Positions 18,470 to 27,066 of a stretch of DNA of 64,000 bases are shown one piece after another. The DNA lies in assembly GCF_008367235.1 (NCBI RefSeq), contig NZ_VTZS01000003.1, positions 434,001 through 498,000 on the forward strand, in the 5' to 3' direction. Source of the DNA: Pareuzebyella sediminis. GTDB lineage: Bacteria > Bacteroidota > Bacteroidia > Flavobacteriales > Flavobacteriaceae. The notes beneath the pieces are model-generated. The model searched no databases. It was given only the letters and a program-made list of their open reading frames with translations, and was not told where the DNA came from. Position 1 is the stretch's first letter. Each line of letters starts with the position of its first letter. The position numbers and the translations under genes are program-made.

Positions 18470-19504
18470 ATGAAGATTGTTTATCATCCTATCAGTGGTG
18501 GAGAGAACATATATATTGACATGATCATTAATGGTCTGAAAAAAAGAAAATTCGAGGTTCTACCACTTTCGGGGTTTTTGTCAAACTTTCTTGAGGTGAA
18601 GATCATTCACCTAAATTGGTATGAGAACATCGGAAGTTTATTGAACTTTTTGAATAAGAGTACAAAATTGATCGTGTACAAGATCTTGGGGAAGAAAGTT
18701 CTTTGGACTATGCACAATAAAGAACCACACGAGAATGCACACCCTTTTTTACAACGGGTTTTTACTAATTTATTGATTTTTTTGGCCGATAAGATTATCA
18801 TACACTCCTGGGATACAAAAAAGATATTAGCGAAAAAGGGAAGAAGGATAGCCGAAAAAACGTTCTATCTGCCCCACCCCGCCTATATCGACATGTACGG
18901 GTCTATTCATGATCGAGATGTGACGAAACCAAAGGATCCCGTTTTAAAGCTATTGTTCGTAGGCCTCGTCAGGCCTTACAAGAACCTGGAGTTACTTATC
19001 GATTCTGTTGAAACCATTGGCAAAGACGTAAGGTTACTAATCGTTGGAAAGCCGAAAAACAAGGAGTATGCAGAAGAAATACGGGATAAGATTTCGAATG
19101 TCCCGAACATTGAGCATGATCTAAGGTTTATTGAAAATAATGAGCTGATCGAATATTTGTACGATTGCGATCTGGTCATATTACCGTATAAAATGGATAG
19201 TGTGTTAAACTCTGGTGCTGTGATGTTAAGCTTTTCTTATGGCAAGAGTGTGATTTGTCCAAATATCGGTACAATCAATGACATAAAGGACAAAAGTGCT
19301 CTTTTAAATTATACCTATTCCAATGAAAAAGAACATAAAAAAATATTGACCCAAACCATCGAAAAGGCCGTTGCTCTAAAAAAGATATCTCCAAAGGTAT
19401 TTGATGAATGGGGCCTCCAAATGAAAAACTATGTCGAAGAATTTCACGACAAGGAAGTGATTATAGACCGATTGGCCAAGCTGTATCAGGAGATTGCCGA
19501 TTAG
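18470..19504 (+). CDS. GT4-like glycosyltransferase
   Basis: Cytoplasmic or membrane-associated glycosyltransferase of GT-B fold, 344 aa. The N-terminal domain holds KIIHLNWYEN and VLWTMHNKEPHE (about residues 79), reminiscent of mannosyl/glucosyl transferases that scan for a lipid-linked acceptor. The C-terminal domain starts with LLFVGLVRPYKNLELL (about 162-177), the usual donor-site region, and ends with an NSGAVMLSFSYGKSV loop in place of the classic E-x7-E. That acidic pair is not obvious, so donor specificity is uncertain. It is 13 nt downstream of the pyruvyl transferase gene. Confidence 0.82.
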   Translation: MKIVYHPISGGENIYIDMIINGLKKRKFEVLPLSGFLSNFLEVKIIHLNWYENIGSLLNFLNKSTKLIVYKILGKKVLWTMHNKEPHENAHPFLQRVFTNLLIFLADKIIIHSWDTKKILAKKGRRIAEKTFYLPHPAYIDMYGSIHDRDVTKPKDPVLKLLFVGLVRPYKNLELLIDSVETIGKDVRLLIVGKPKNKEYAEEIRDKISNVPNIEHDLRFIENNELIEYLYDCDLVILPYKMDSVLNSGAVMLSFSYGKSVICPNIGTINDIKDKSALLNYTYSNEKEHKKILTQTIEKAVALKKISPKVFDEWGLQMKNYVEEFHDKEVIIDRLAKLYQEIAD

Positions 19505-19633
19505 TTTCTGGCCCGTACGTAAAAACCTGAAAATCAATGAGGAATCGGCTCAGCACCAAAAAGAACCGCTTGTAAAATCTTTTGTGCCCTGCTTTACGTA
19601 CCTAAACAAAAATAACCGGAAGAAAACGATATA

Positions 19634-20779
19634 ATGTCCAAAAAAATTCTGTGTATCCTCGGTTCGAAACATTTTTACGGAAAGGAAAGGTCGAATATTG
19701 AAGTTTACAATCTTTTGAAAAATCATGCTTCTGCTTCGCTCAAGGTTTTAATGAATGCAGAGGCTTCGGATGAGCTCAAGAGATACCTCCAAGATTTTGA
19801 TACCATCGAAGTACGGTTCCCCGATCGTAACCAAAAAAAATTTAAATATATAAACTATATTCTCAGGAGTCTATCGCTGAACCTAAAATTACTCTACACA
19901 ATTCTTAAGTTTAGGCCAGACTTTATCTTTCTGAACGATGAAAGGATTTTCTATGATATTGCCCTTCCTGTTTACTTTTCCTCCAGTAAAGTGGTTTATA
20001 GAATAGGGGACCAGCCCGCTTACCCTAAATTAAGTAATTACCAAGTAAACTCTTGGATTTGGAAAAACATCGTGCTCAAAAAGACCGAAAAATTCGTGTA
20101 TATCTCTGAATTTATCAAGAGTACGGTCGAGGTAACGGGTAGAGACAGTTCAAATGATATCGTTATCTATAATTATCCGCCAAGTCGTCAAAAAAGTAGT
20201 GACCGCCTTAGTGAAAAAATGATTGATGACCAGACTATATCTATAGGATATTTAGGTCAAATAATCGCGGATAAAGGAGTGCATCTCTTTATAGAGGCTG
20301 CGGTCAACGTATTGAAGGATAAAAAAAAGGCGCGCTTCTATTTGGCCGGTGACCTAAACTATTCAAAAGAATTTTCCGAAATGCTAATAAAATTGGTTAT
20401 CGAGAATAATCTTGAAGATAAAATAGTGTTCTTGGGCAGTATTGACAATGTTAAGACCTTCTTCGAGCATATCGATATATTGGTTACACCATCGATGAAA
20501 GAAGAACCCTTGGGAAACGTGATAGTCGAGGCGAAAAAATACAGTACCCCCTCCATAATTTTCAGGTCTGGAGGTATGCCAGAGCTGATCGAACACGGTG
20601 TCAATGGTTATGTTTGTGAAAGTTCTACCTCGGCAAATATCGTGAAAGGCATTTTGTACTATTTGGAAAAGCCTGAACGTATTGAGCTGCACGGAATCAA
20701 CGCCAAGGCATCCATAAAAGATCTAAAAATTGATTACGCGAATTTTAAGCAAAAATGGCTCTGGGTTTTCAAGAAGTAA
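19634..20779 (+). CDS. GT4-family glycosyltransferase
   Basis: GT-B fold transferase, 381 aa. The N-terminal domain begins with KKILCILGSKHFYGKERSNI, a Rossmann-type start with the glycine-rich acceptor loop. The C-terminal domain has ISIGYLGQIIADKGVHLFIEA (near residue 200), IDILVTPSMKEEPLGNVIVEA and SGGMPELIEHGVNGYV, the donor-binding elements of GT4, including the acidic residues E-x7-E (EEPLGNVIVEA). Expected to add one sugar of the repeat unit. It follows a 129-nt spacer and precedes the polymerase gene by 41 nt. Confidence 0.9.
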   Translation: MSKKILCILGSKHFYGKERSNIEVYNLLKNHASASLKVLMNAEASDELKRYLQDFDTIEVRFPDRNQKKFKYINYILRSLSLNLKLLYTILKFRPDFIFLNDERIFYDIALPVYFSSSKVVYRIGDQPAYPKLSNYQVNSWIWKNIVLKKTEKFVYISEFIKSTVEVTGRDSSNDIVIYNYPPSRQKSSDRLSEKMIDDQTISIGYLGQIIADKGVHLFIEAAVNVLKDKKKARFYLAGDLNYSKEFSEMLIKLVIENNLEDKIVFLGSIDNVKTFFEHIDILVTPSMKEEPLGNVIVEAKKYSTPSIIFRSGGMPELIEHGVNGYVCESSTSANIVKGILYYLEKPERIELHGINAKASIKDLKIDYANFKQKWLWVFKK

Positions 20780-20820
20780 CAATTTTGTAGTTTGAACTAA
20801 CAGTAGTAAACGCGGTATAG

Positions 20821-22164
20821 GTGATATTAAATTTATTGAGAAAATACATCTCACCAAATCAGAATGCGAGTTTAGATATTTCCGGTAATATTAAAATTGA
20901 TTACCTGAAATACGGGATATGGCTATATTTCATTCTTTTGATTTTCGAAGGGGCCCTTAGAAAGTGGGTGCTTCCCGGGCTGTCGGATCCGCTATTAATA
21001 GTCAGGGATCCTGTGGCCATTTGGCTAGTCTATAAAGCATGGAAATATAATCTTCTCCGCAATAACTACTTTATTATCTCCATGACAACGGTAACTATCA
21101 TAGCCTTTATTACCGCTTTATTGGTTGGGCATGGAAATATCTGGGTAGCCTTGTTCGGTGCCAGGATCACATTAATTCATTTTCCGTTGATTTTTGTCAT
21201 GGGCAAAGTCTTGGATAGAGCGGATGTAATTCGCTTCGGGAGATTTATCTTGTGGCTTTCCATTCCCATGGTAATATTGATTGCTGCTCAATTTTATAGT
21301 CCTCAATCGGCTTGGGTCAACTTGGGCTTGGGAGGTGAGGAAACAGAAGGCTTTCAAGGCGCCTTGGGCTACTTCCGGCCGCCTGGCACCTTCTCGTTTC
21401 AGGTAGGCAACACCTTGTTTTTTAGCCTAGTGGCAATTTTTGTAGTCTATTTTTGGGCTATGAAACCTAAATTGAATCGGGTGATCCTGGTTTTGGCCAC
21501 CATCGCTTTGTTGGTAGCCATTCCGCTATCTATTAGTCGCACACTATTTTATTCTGTTTGCCTTACCGTTCTTTTCTATTTATCCAGCCTTATATTCAAT
21601 CCTAAACAGTTTTTGAATATTTTTTTTATTGTCGTAGGCCTGGCCGTAGCTTTTGTTATCTTGCTCCAGTTTGATTTTTTCCAAGTGGCGATTGAAGTTT
21701 TTTCCGCAAGACTTGAGTCGGCCAGTAAGGCAGAAGGAGGGGTCTCAAATTCATTGATCGACAGGGTTTTTGGTTATATGTTTAGGGCCTACACCTCGTC
21801 TGACGACGTGCCATTCTGGGGTTACGGCCTAGGTATGGGGACCAACGTGGGCAGTAAATTGATACGAGGAGAAAGGTCGTTTCTCTTGGCGGAGTTCGAG
21901 TGGAATCGTATTGTTGCTGAATTAGGAATGTTCCTTGGTACGGCAATGATTCTTATAAGGGTCATTCTCGCGGGCAGATTGGTTTTGGGTAGTTTTTATA
22001 TCTTGAAACGAGGTGAAATTCTTGCTTGGCTATTATTGAGCGTAGGACTCGTTAATTTGATTCAGTCTCAATGGTGGCAGCCGACGATTCTAGGTTTTGG
22101 AATTTTCATTATTGGAATGGCTTATGCCCTCATAAAAAGTTTTAAAGATAGGCCCACCTCATGA
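20821..22164 (+). CDS. Wzy-like O-antigen/exopolysaccharide polymerase
   Basis: Integral membrane protein, 447 aa with about 10-12 hydrophobic segments. It has the EGALRKWVLPG motif near the first membrane helix, which I recognise from putative polymerases of Bacteroidota, and a large periplasmic-type loop (about residues 300-360) before the last helices, as in O-antigen polymerase or ligase proteins. It would link flipped repeat units in the periplasm. The start is a GTG at 20821; no ATG occurs near the N-terminus, and no good ribosome binding site is seen. Together with the flippase and Wzc-type protein it completes a Wzx/Wzy system except for the outer-membrane channel. Confidence 0.78.
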   Translation: MILNLLRKYISPNQNASLDISGNIKIDYLKYGIWLYFILLIFEGALRKWVLPGLSDPLLIVRDPVAIWLVYKAWKYNLLRNNYFIISMTTVTIIAFITALLVGHGNIWVALFGARITLIHFPLIFVMGKVLDRADVIRFGRFILWLSIPMVILIAAQFYSPQSAWVNLGLGGEETEGFQGALGYFRPPGTFSFQVGNTLFFSLVAIFVVYFWAMKPKLNRVILVLATIALLVAIPLSISRTLFYSVCLTVLFYLSSLIFNPKQFLNIFFIVVGLAVAFVILLQFDFFQVAIEVFSARLESASKAEGGVSNSLIDRVFGYMFRAYTSSDDVPFWGYGLGMGTNVGSKLIRGERSFLLAEFEWNRIVAELGMFLGTAMILIRVILAGRLVLGSFYILKRGEILAWLLLSVGLVNLIQSQWWQPTILGFGIFIIGMAYALIKSFKDRPTS

Positions 22165-22326
22165 TAAGTAAGCATTCGATAGTCACAACGGTTTTGAAAA
22201 TGACCCATTTTTTGATCACTCCTTTTCATTTTTGTAACCGTGGTGTCTGTTAGGCCTGCTAAACTATGGCTCAATACGGGACTGCGATGTTATTGAAAGT
22301 AAAAAATAAACGCTGAAGTATCCATC

Positions 22327-23496
22327 ATGAAAATAGCAATACTATCACATCCTTTATTCTTTGGTAGTTTTAGCATGCCGAGGTTTGCCCATTATTTGGC
22401 CTCGGGAATGAAGGGTCAAGGGCATGATGTCGAAATATGGAGGCCGAGACCCGTGCTCAGTAAAATTCCGGTTACGGGTATTATGAAAAAATGGCTTGGT
22501 TATATAGATCAATACGTTATTTTTTCCATTTGGCTTTTTTTTAAAACAAATTTTACGACCGATAAGCGCTTATATATTGTCTCTGACCAAGCATTGGGCC
22601 TTTGGGTACCTTTGATTCGAAACAAAGCCCATCTTATTCACTGCCACGATTTCTTGGCCTTGAAATCGGCCAAGGGGCAAATCAGTGACAATAAAGTGGG
22701 CCTCACGGGGAAAATTTATCAAAAACTAATCTTAAAGGGTTTCTCAAAGGGTGAAAATTTCGTTTCGGTTTCGAAAAATACACAGCGAGAACTTAGCGAC
22801 ATATTACACAAGAATGCCACCATCAACACCTATGTTTACAACGGTATTAACGCTCTATTTCAGGTAGGGGACACGTTGAAAGCCCGTAAAGAACTGGGCA
22901 ATCAAATTGGTTTTTCGCTTGACAAGGGATATATTTTACATGTAGGCGGAAACCAGTTCTATAAAAACCGGAAGGGGGTCATTAAAATTTATTCGAAATG
23001 GAGAGAAACCTCCAACCTCGAATTACCTCTGGTGCTCATCGGAACACCTCCAAATACGGAAGTATTTCGTGTTCAAAACGAATCAAAATTTAGATCGGAT
23101 ATAATTTTCTGCCCTGGTCTGGAAGATGAAATGGTAAAGTTTGCATATCAGGGAGCTAGCCTATTTCTCTTTCCTTCGTTAGCCGAAGGATTTGGTTGGC
23201 CAATAGCTGAAGCAATGGCCTGTGGTTGTCCCGTTATCACCACTAACGAAGCGCCGATGAACGAGGTTGGTGGTAAAGCAGCCCTGTACATTAAAAATAC
23301 CAAGGAATTCGATACTATAGATGCTTGGGCCCGGAAAGCCTCCGACGAGGTGGAGCTTTTCTTTAAAAAGAGTCCTCAAGAAATAGATTATATCAAACAA
23401 GAAGGCTTGGAAAATGTTAAAAGGTTCGACAGTGCCAAAACTATCTCAAGATTACATGAGTTTTACCTCGAAGCATACCATCTAAAATATGAGTGA
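22327..23496 (+). CDS. GT4-family glycosyltransferase
   Basis: GT-B fold transferase, 389 aa. The N-terminal part includes FGSFSMPRFAHYLASGM, and the C-terminal domain has ILHVGGNQFYKNRKGV (near residue 200), LFLFPSLAEGFGWPIAEAMACGCPV (E-x7-E, near 280-305) and TNEAPMNEVGGKAALY, all typical for retaining GT4 enzymes. Its last 8 nt overlap the start of the next glycosyltransferase, showing translational coupling. A 162-nt spacer precedes it with a long imperfect inverted repeat (22184-22193 with 22236-22245). Confidence 0.92.
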   Translation: MKIAILSHPLFFGSFSMPRFAHYLASGMKGQGHDVEIWRPRPVLSKIPVTGIMKKWLGYIDQYVIFSIWLFFKTNFTTDKRLYIVSDQALGLWVPLIRNKAHLIHCHDFLALKSAKGQISDNKVGLTGKIYQKLILKGFSKGENFVSVSKNTQRELSDILHKNATINTYVYNGINALFQVGDTLKARKELGNQIGFSLDKGYILHVGGNQFYKNRKGVIKIYSKWRETSNLELPLVLIGTPPNTEVFRVQNESKFRSDIIFCPGLEDEMVKFAYQGASLFLFPSLAEGFGWPIAEAMACGCPVITTNEAPMNEVGGKAALYIKNTKEFDTIDAWARKASDEVELFFKKSPQEIDYIKQEGLENVKRFDSAKTISRLHEFYLEAYHLKYE

Positions 23497-24697
23497 TTTA
23501 AGAATACTTAGGGTAATTGAAAGTATGGATCCTGCCTACGGCGGCCCATGCCAAGGTATTCGAAATTCCATACCGGCACTCAGAGCCATGGGCGCAATTA
23601 ACGAGGTTGTTTCCGTAGATGGCGAAAACGTCAGTTGGCCCAGTGACGATGAATTTCGAATTCATAAAGCAGGCCCCGGAAAGGGCCCTTGGGGTTATTC
23701 TCCTAAATTAAGCCGTTGGCTCAAAAAAAACTTATCGAAATATGATGTAGTAATCGTTCATGGCCTCTGGCAATATTATGGGTATGCCGTTCGAAAGGCT
23801 ATAGAGCACCTCAGCACTAAAAACCTGAAAGTTCCGAAGTTTTATATCATGCCCCACGGTATGCTCGACCCCTATTTTCAGAAAGCCCCGGAACGAAAAC
23901 TCAAGGCGATGAGAAACTTGATATTTTGGGAGCTTATCGAAAAAAAGACGGTACGCGCTGCCGATGCGATCCTATTTACCTGTCAAGAAGAGTTATTACT
24001 CGCCAGGGAAACCTTTAAGGGGTATCGCCCCAGAAAGGAACTTAATGTTGGATACGGTATTCCTTCACCCCCTTTGGAAAAAAGTGTGAATGTCGAACAG
24101 TTCAGAAATAAAAATGGCCTTTCCGCCGATGAAGAGTATTTGTTGTTCCTAAGTCGAATTCATCCAAAAAAAGGATTGTTAAACTTAGTCAAGGCCTATT
24201 CAGAATGTTTCAATGGCAAAGCTGGTATTTTTCCCAAATTAGTGATCGCAGGGCCTGGGTTAGAAACTGAATATGGGCAATCAATTCATGCTATGGTTCA
24301 AAACGATACGCTGCTTAGAAAAAATGTTCTTTTCGTTGGGATGGTCACAGGTATGACAAAATGGGCGGCCTTCTATGGTTCTAAAGCTTTCGTGCTACCG
24401 AGTCATCAAGAAAATTTTGGGATTGCGGTCGCAGAGGCATTGGCTTGTAAGTGCCCGGTTCTTATTTCCAATAAAGTCAACATCTGGAGAGAGATAGCAG
24501 AAGGTAGCGGGGGTATAGTTACCGAGGACACCCATGAAGGAACGATCTCGTTGTTGCAACAATTCTCACTTTTGACACAAATTCAAGTGGCTGAAATGAA
24601 GAAGAATGCCTACACGGTATATCGAAATCATTTTACTGTTGAACAAGCGGCAATAAATCTTTACTCTCATTTAAAAAAATTCGAACATGAGCTCTAA
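23489..24697 (+). CDS. GT4-family glycosyltransferase
   Basis: GT-B fold transferase, 402 aa. MDPAYGGPCQGIRNSIPAL is the N-terminal acceptor loop. The C-terminal domain shows LLFLSRIHPKKGLLNLVKAY (near residue 215) and FVLPSHQENFGIAVAEALACKCPV with the E-x7-E donor motif. It overlaps the previous gene by 8 nt and the acetyltransferase gene by 11 nt, so the three are translated as a coupled unit and may act on consecutive sugars. Confidence 0.92.
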   Translation: MSDLRILRVIESMDPAYGGPCQGIRNSIPALRAMGAINEVVSVDGENVSWPSDDEFRIHKAGPGKGPWGYSPKLSRWLKKNLSKYDVVIVHGLWQYYGYAVRKAIEHLSTKNLKVPKFYIMPHGMLDPYFQKAPERKLKAMRNLIFWELIEKKTVRAADAILFTCQEELLLARETFKGYRPRKELNVGYGIPSPPLEKSVNVEQFRNKNGLSADEEYLLFLSRIHPKKGLLNLVKAYSECFNGKAGIFPKLVIAGPGLETEYGQSIHAMVQNDTLLRKNVLFVGMVTGMTKWAAFYGSKAFVLPSHQENFGIAVAEALACKCPVLISNKVNIWREIAEGSGGIVTEDTHEGTISLLQQFSLLTQIQVAEMKKNAYTVYRNHFTVEQAAINLYSHLKKFEHEL

Positions 24698-25241
24698 AGT
24701 ATCATTGGGCGATTTTGACCCGAAGGTAGGCCTTGAACGCGGAGCGAGTAAAATGAAAGAAGCCTTCTGGTATTTGTTAAAGGTGTGTTTTTTCCTTTCC
24801 GCCCTACCTTATCCAAGTAGCCTCAAGGTATTTATATTGAGAAAACTCGGGGCGAAAATAGGCCAAAATGTAATCATAAAACCGAGGGTCAACATTCACT
24901 TTCCTTGGAAACTTGAGATAGGGGACCATGTTTGGATCGGAGAGGAAGTTTTTCTTTTAAATTTCGAAGTGCTCAAGATAGGAAACAACGTATGCATATC
25001 GCAACGTAGCTTCTTATGTGGGGGCAATCACGATTATAGGGTTCCTTCGATGCCCTACAGAAATGGGCCAATAACCCTTGAGGATGGTTGTTGGGTGGGT
25101 GCCTGTTGTTTTGTAGGCCCCGGCGTCACCATCGGGAAAGAAACTGTGGTGACAGTGGGTTCAATAGTTGTAGCAGATCTGGAAGAAAAGAAAGTCGTTT
25201 CGAAATTCCCGGGGAATACTACTAAAGCACGGTGGAAATGA
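24687..25241 (+). CDS. WcaF-like hexapeptide acetyltransferase
   Basis: Left-handed beta-helix acetyltransferase, 184 aa, similar to the colanic-acid enzyme WcaF, which O-acetylates a sugar of the repeat unit using acetyl-CoA. Hexapeptide turns run from IGQNVIIKPRVNIHFPWKL to VGPGVTIGKETVVTVGS. The catalytic histidine is probably in GGNHDYR (about residue 112). The ATG start lies inside the 3' end of the preceding transferase gene (11-nt overlap), and the stop overlaps the next start in an ATGA arrangement. Confidence 0.9.
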   Translation: MSSKVSLGDFDPKVGLERGASKMKEAFWYLLKVCFFLSALPYPSSLKVFILRKLGAKIGQNVIIKPRVNIHFPWKLEIGDHVWIGEEVFLLNFEVLKIGNNVCISQRSFLCGGNHDYRVPSMPYRNGPITLEDGCWVGACCFVGPGVTIGKETVVTVGSIVVADLEEKKVVSKFPGNTTKARWK

Positions 25242-25651
25242 AGCAAATCAAAAGCGGATATCTAATCGGGGTTCTTTTTATCTTGGGCATCCTACTGATA
25301 TTAGGTCTGAGTTGGAGAAGCGACCCTAACCTTAAAGGGTTGCCGTTTATGCCTTTATGGATCTATAGTTGGGCAGATACCTATCGGTTTAGCGCCATTC
25401 GTACGGCCGTTCCCTTTCTAGGGCTTGGCACAATTATAGGCTTTTGGCTTCTTATAAGAAAGGCTTCCTTTTTCCAGTTTGTAATGGCTTGGGCAATCTT
25501 AATAGGCGTCGTAACTGTTGCAGAACTTGGTCAGTATTTCATCCCCAGCAGAGATGTAGACCTAAAGGATATCTTTTGGGGCGGTATCGGAGGTTTTTCA
25601 GGCCTTGCTGTCAACTACGTACTTTTAAAACTCCTGCGGCTGTTTCGTTAG
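25238..25651 (+). CDS. VanZ-like small membrane protein
   Basis: Membrane protein of 137 aa with four hydrophobic segments. The C-terminal segment FIPSRDVDLKDIFWGGIGG matches the conserved R-x-x-D-x-x-D motif of VanZ-like proteins. I prefer the ATG at 25238 over the GTG at 25232 because it forms a 4-nt ATGA overlap with the acetyltransferase stop. VanZ-like proteins have no settled biochemical role. Their repeated presence beside surface-polymer genes suggests an envelope function. It lies 9 nt before the WcaI-like gene. Confidence 0.8.
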   Translation: MKQIKSGYLIGVLFILGILLILGLSWRSDPNLKGLPFMPLWIYSWADTYRFSAIRTAVPFLGLGTIIGFWLLIRKASFFQFVMAWAILIGVVTVAELGQYFIPSRDVDLKDIFWGGIGGFSGLAVNYVLLKLLRLFR

Positions 25652-25660
25652 AAAAAATAT

Positions 25661-26905
25661 ATGGTGAAGCGCATACTATATCTAGGCTATAACTTTTCCC
25701 CTGAATTGACCGGAATTGGAAAATACAGCGGAGAAATGATGGAATGGTTGGCAAAAAGGGGCCATCAATGTACCGTTATCACGGGGTACCCATACTATCC
25801 ACAGTGGCAAATACAAGAACCCTATCGCAGTAAACGTTTTTGGTTTACCAAGGAAAAAAAGAGGTATGACGATGGTGGCTCGCTCACTATTTATCGATGC
25901 CCTATGTACGTTCCTGAAAACCCTACTGGACGGAAACGAATTATTTCCGATTTTACATTTTTTATTTCCGCCTTACTTCTGTTGAACGTATTTTTTTTTA
26001 AGAAAAGATATGAATTTGTCATTTCGGTGTCTCCCACGTTCCTCTCGGGCCTTCTTGGGGTACTATACAAGACGGTCAAGAAAGCCAAACATTTACATCA
26101 TATACAAGACCTTCAGATTGAGGCCGCCCTTGAACTGGGACTTATTAAATCAAAAAAATTGGTCTCGTTTTTATTGTCTATAGAAAATTATATATTCAGG
26201 CATTCAGACGTTATTAGCAGCATCTCTGACGCTATGATCAAGAGAATTGCGGAAAAGGCAAATCGTGAGGTGATATTTTTGCCCAATTGGGTAGACACCT
26301 CGTTCTTTTATCCACTAGAGGATAGGAATTCGATAAAACCCAAGTTTGGTTTTGATATCGATGACAAGCTTATTCTCTATTCCGGAGGTATCGGTGCCAA
26401 ACAGGGGTTGGAAAATATTCTTTTTGCAGCCGAAGCCTTGAAAAATAAGCGCAACGTCAAATTTATTGTTTGTGGTTCCGGGCCCTATAAGGAAATTCTC
26501 AGGGAGAAGGCGGAGAAAATGGCTTTACATAATCTTTCATTCTTTCCCCTACAACCAAAAGAAAATTTCAACCTTTTTTTAAATATGGCGGACGTTCATC
26601 TCGTAATTCAGAAAAAGAATGCAAGTGATTTAGTAATGCCCTCAAAGCTTACCACTATACTGGCCGTGGGCGGCATAGCACTAATAACGGCAAACCAGGG
26701 CACCGAGTTGTTCGATGTAGTTTCAAAATACGGGATGGGACATCTCGTTGAGGCAGAAGACCAAAACGAACTTATTAATGGCATTACGGGCTTAATAGAG
26801 GGCAATAGCCTATCGGAAATACAGGAGAATGCATACGACTATGCAAAAGAATTTCTAAATGTTGACCGAATCATGGAGCATCTAGACAGTAAAGTTCTGG
26901 TATAG
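25661..26905 (+). CDS. WcaI-like glycosyltransferase
   Basis: GT4 transferase, 414 aa, resembling WcaI of colanic acid synthesis. The start MVKRILYLGYNFSPELTGIG and the following GYPYYPQWQI segment are diagnostic of that group. The donor domain includes LILYSGGIGAKQGLENIL (about residues 236-253) and a DLVMPSKLTTILAVGG loop. The N-terminus has one hydrophobic segment (about 102-120) that may touch the membrane. Last gene of the tightly packed block from 22327; a palindrome follows 32 nt after its stop. The transferred sugar is probably a deoxyhexose or hexose but unproven. Confidence 0.9.
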   Translation: MVKRILYLGYNFSPELTGIGKYSGEMMEWLAKRGHQCTVITGYPYYPQWQIQEPYRSKRFWFTKEKKRYDDGGSLTIYRCPMYVPENPTGRKRIISDFTFFISALLLLNVFFFKKRYEFVISVSPTFLSGLLGVLYKTVKKAKHLHHIQDLQIEAALELGLIKSKKLVSFLLSIENYIFRHSDVISSISDAMIKRIAEKANREVIFLPNWVDTSFFYPLEDRNSIKPKFGFDIDDKLILYSGGIGAKQGLENILFAAEALKNKRNVKFIVCGSGPYKEILREKAEKMALHNLSFFPLQPKENFNLFLNMADVHLVIQKKNASDLVMPSKLTTILAVGGIALITANQGTELFDVVSKYGMGHLVEAEDQNELINGITGLIEGNSLSEIQENAYDYAKEFLNVDRIMEHLDSKVLV

Positions 26906-26936
26906 CTAGTATAGCGTATAGAGAATTGTTTTATAC

Positions 26937-26957
26937 TTGTTCTTTATCCAAGAACAA
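26937..26957. repeat. Perfect 8-bp palindrome with 5-nt loop
   Basis: TTGTTCTT (26937-26944), loop TATCC, AAGAACAA (26950-26957). It lies 32 nt behind the WcaI-like gene and 110 nt before the CapK-like gene. As RNA it is a stable small hairpin, but without a following T-tract. It may end or stabilise the upstream transcript, or be an operator. Confidence 0.38.
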
Positions 26958-27066
26958 TGAATCTCGTCGATGTAAAATGAATTGAACTGTAGTTTCCCTT
27001 TACATTTGAAAGACCTAACCTACAGTTAATTATTATAGTATCAGTCTTAGTATTAAACCTCTTAAT

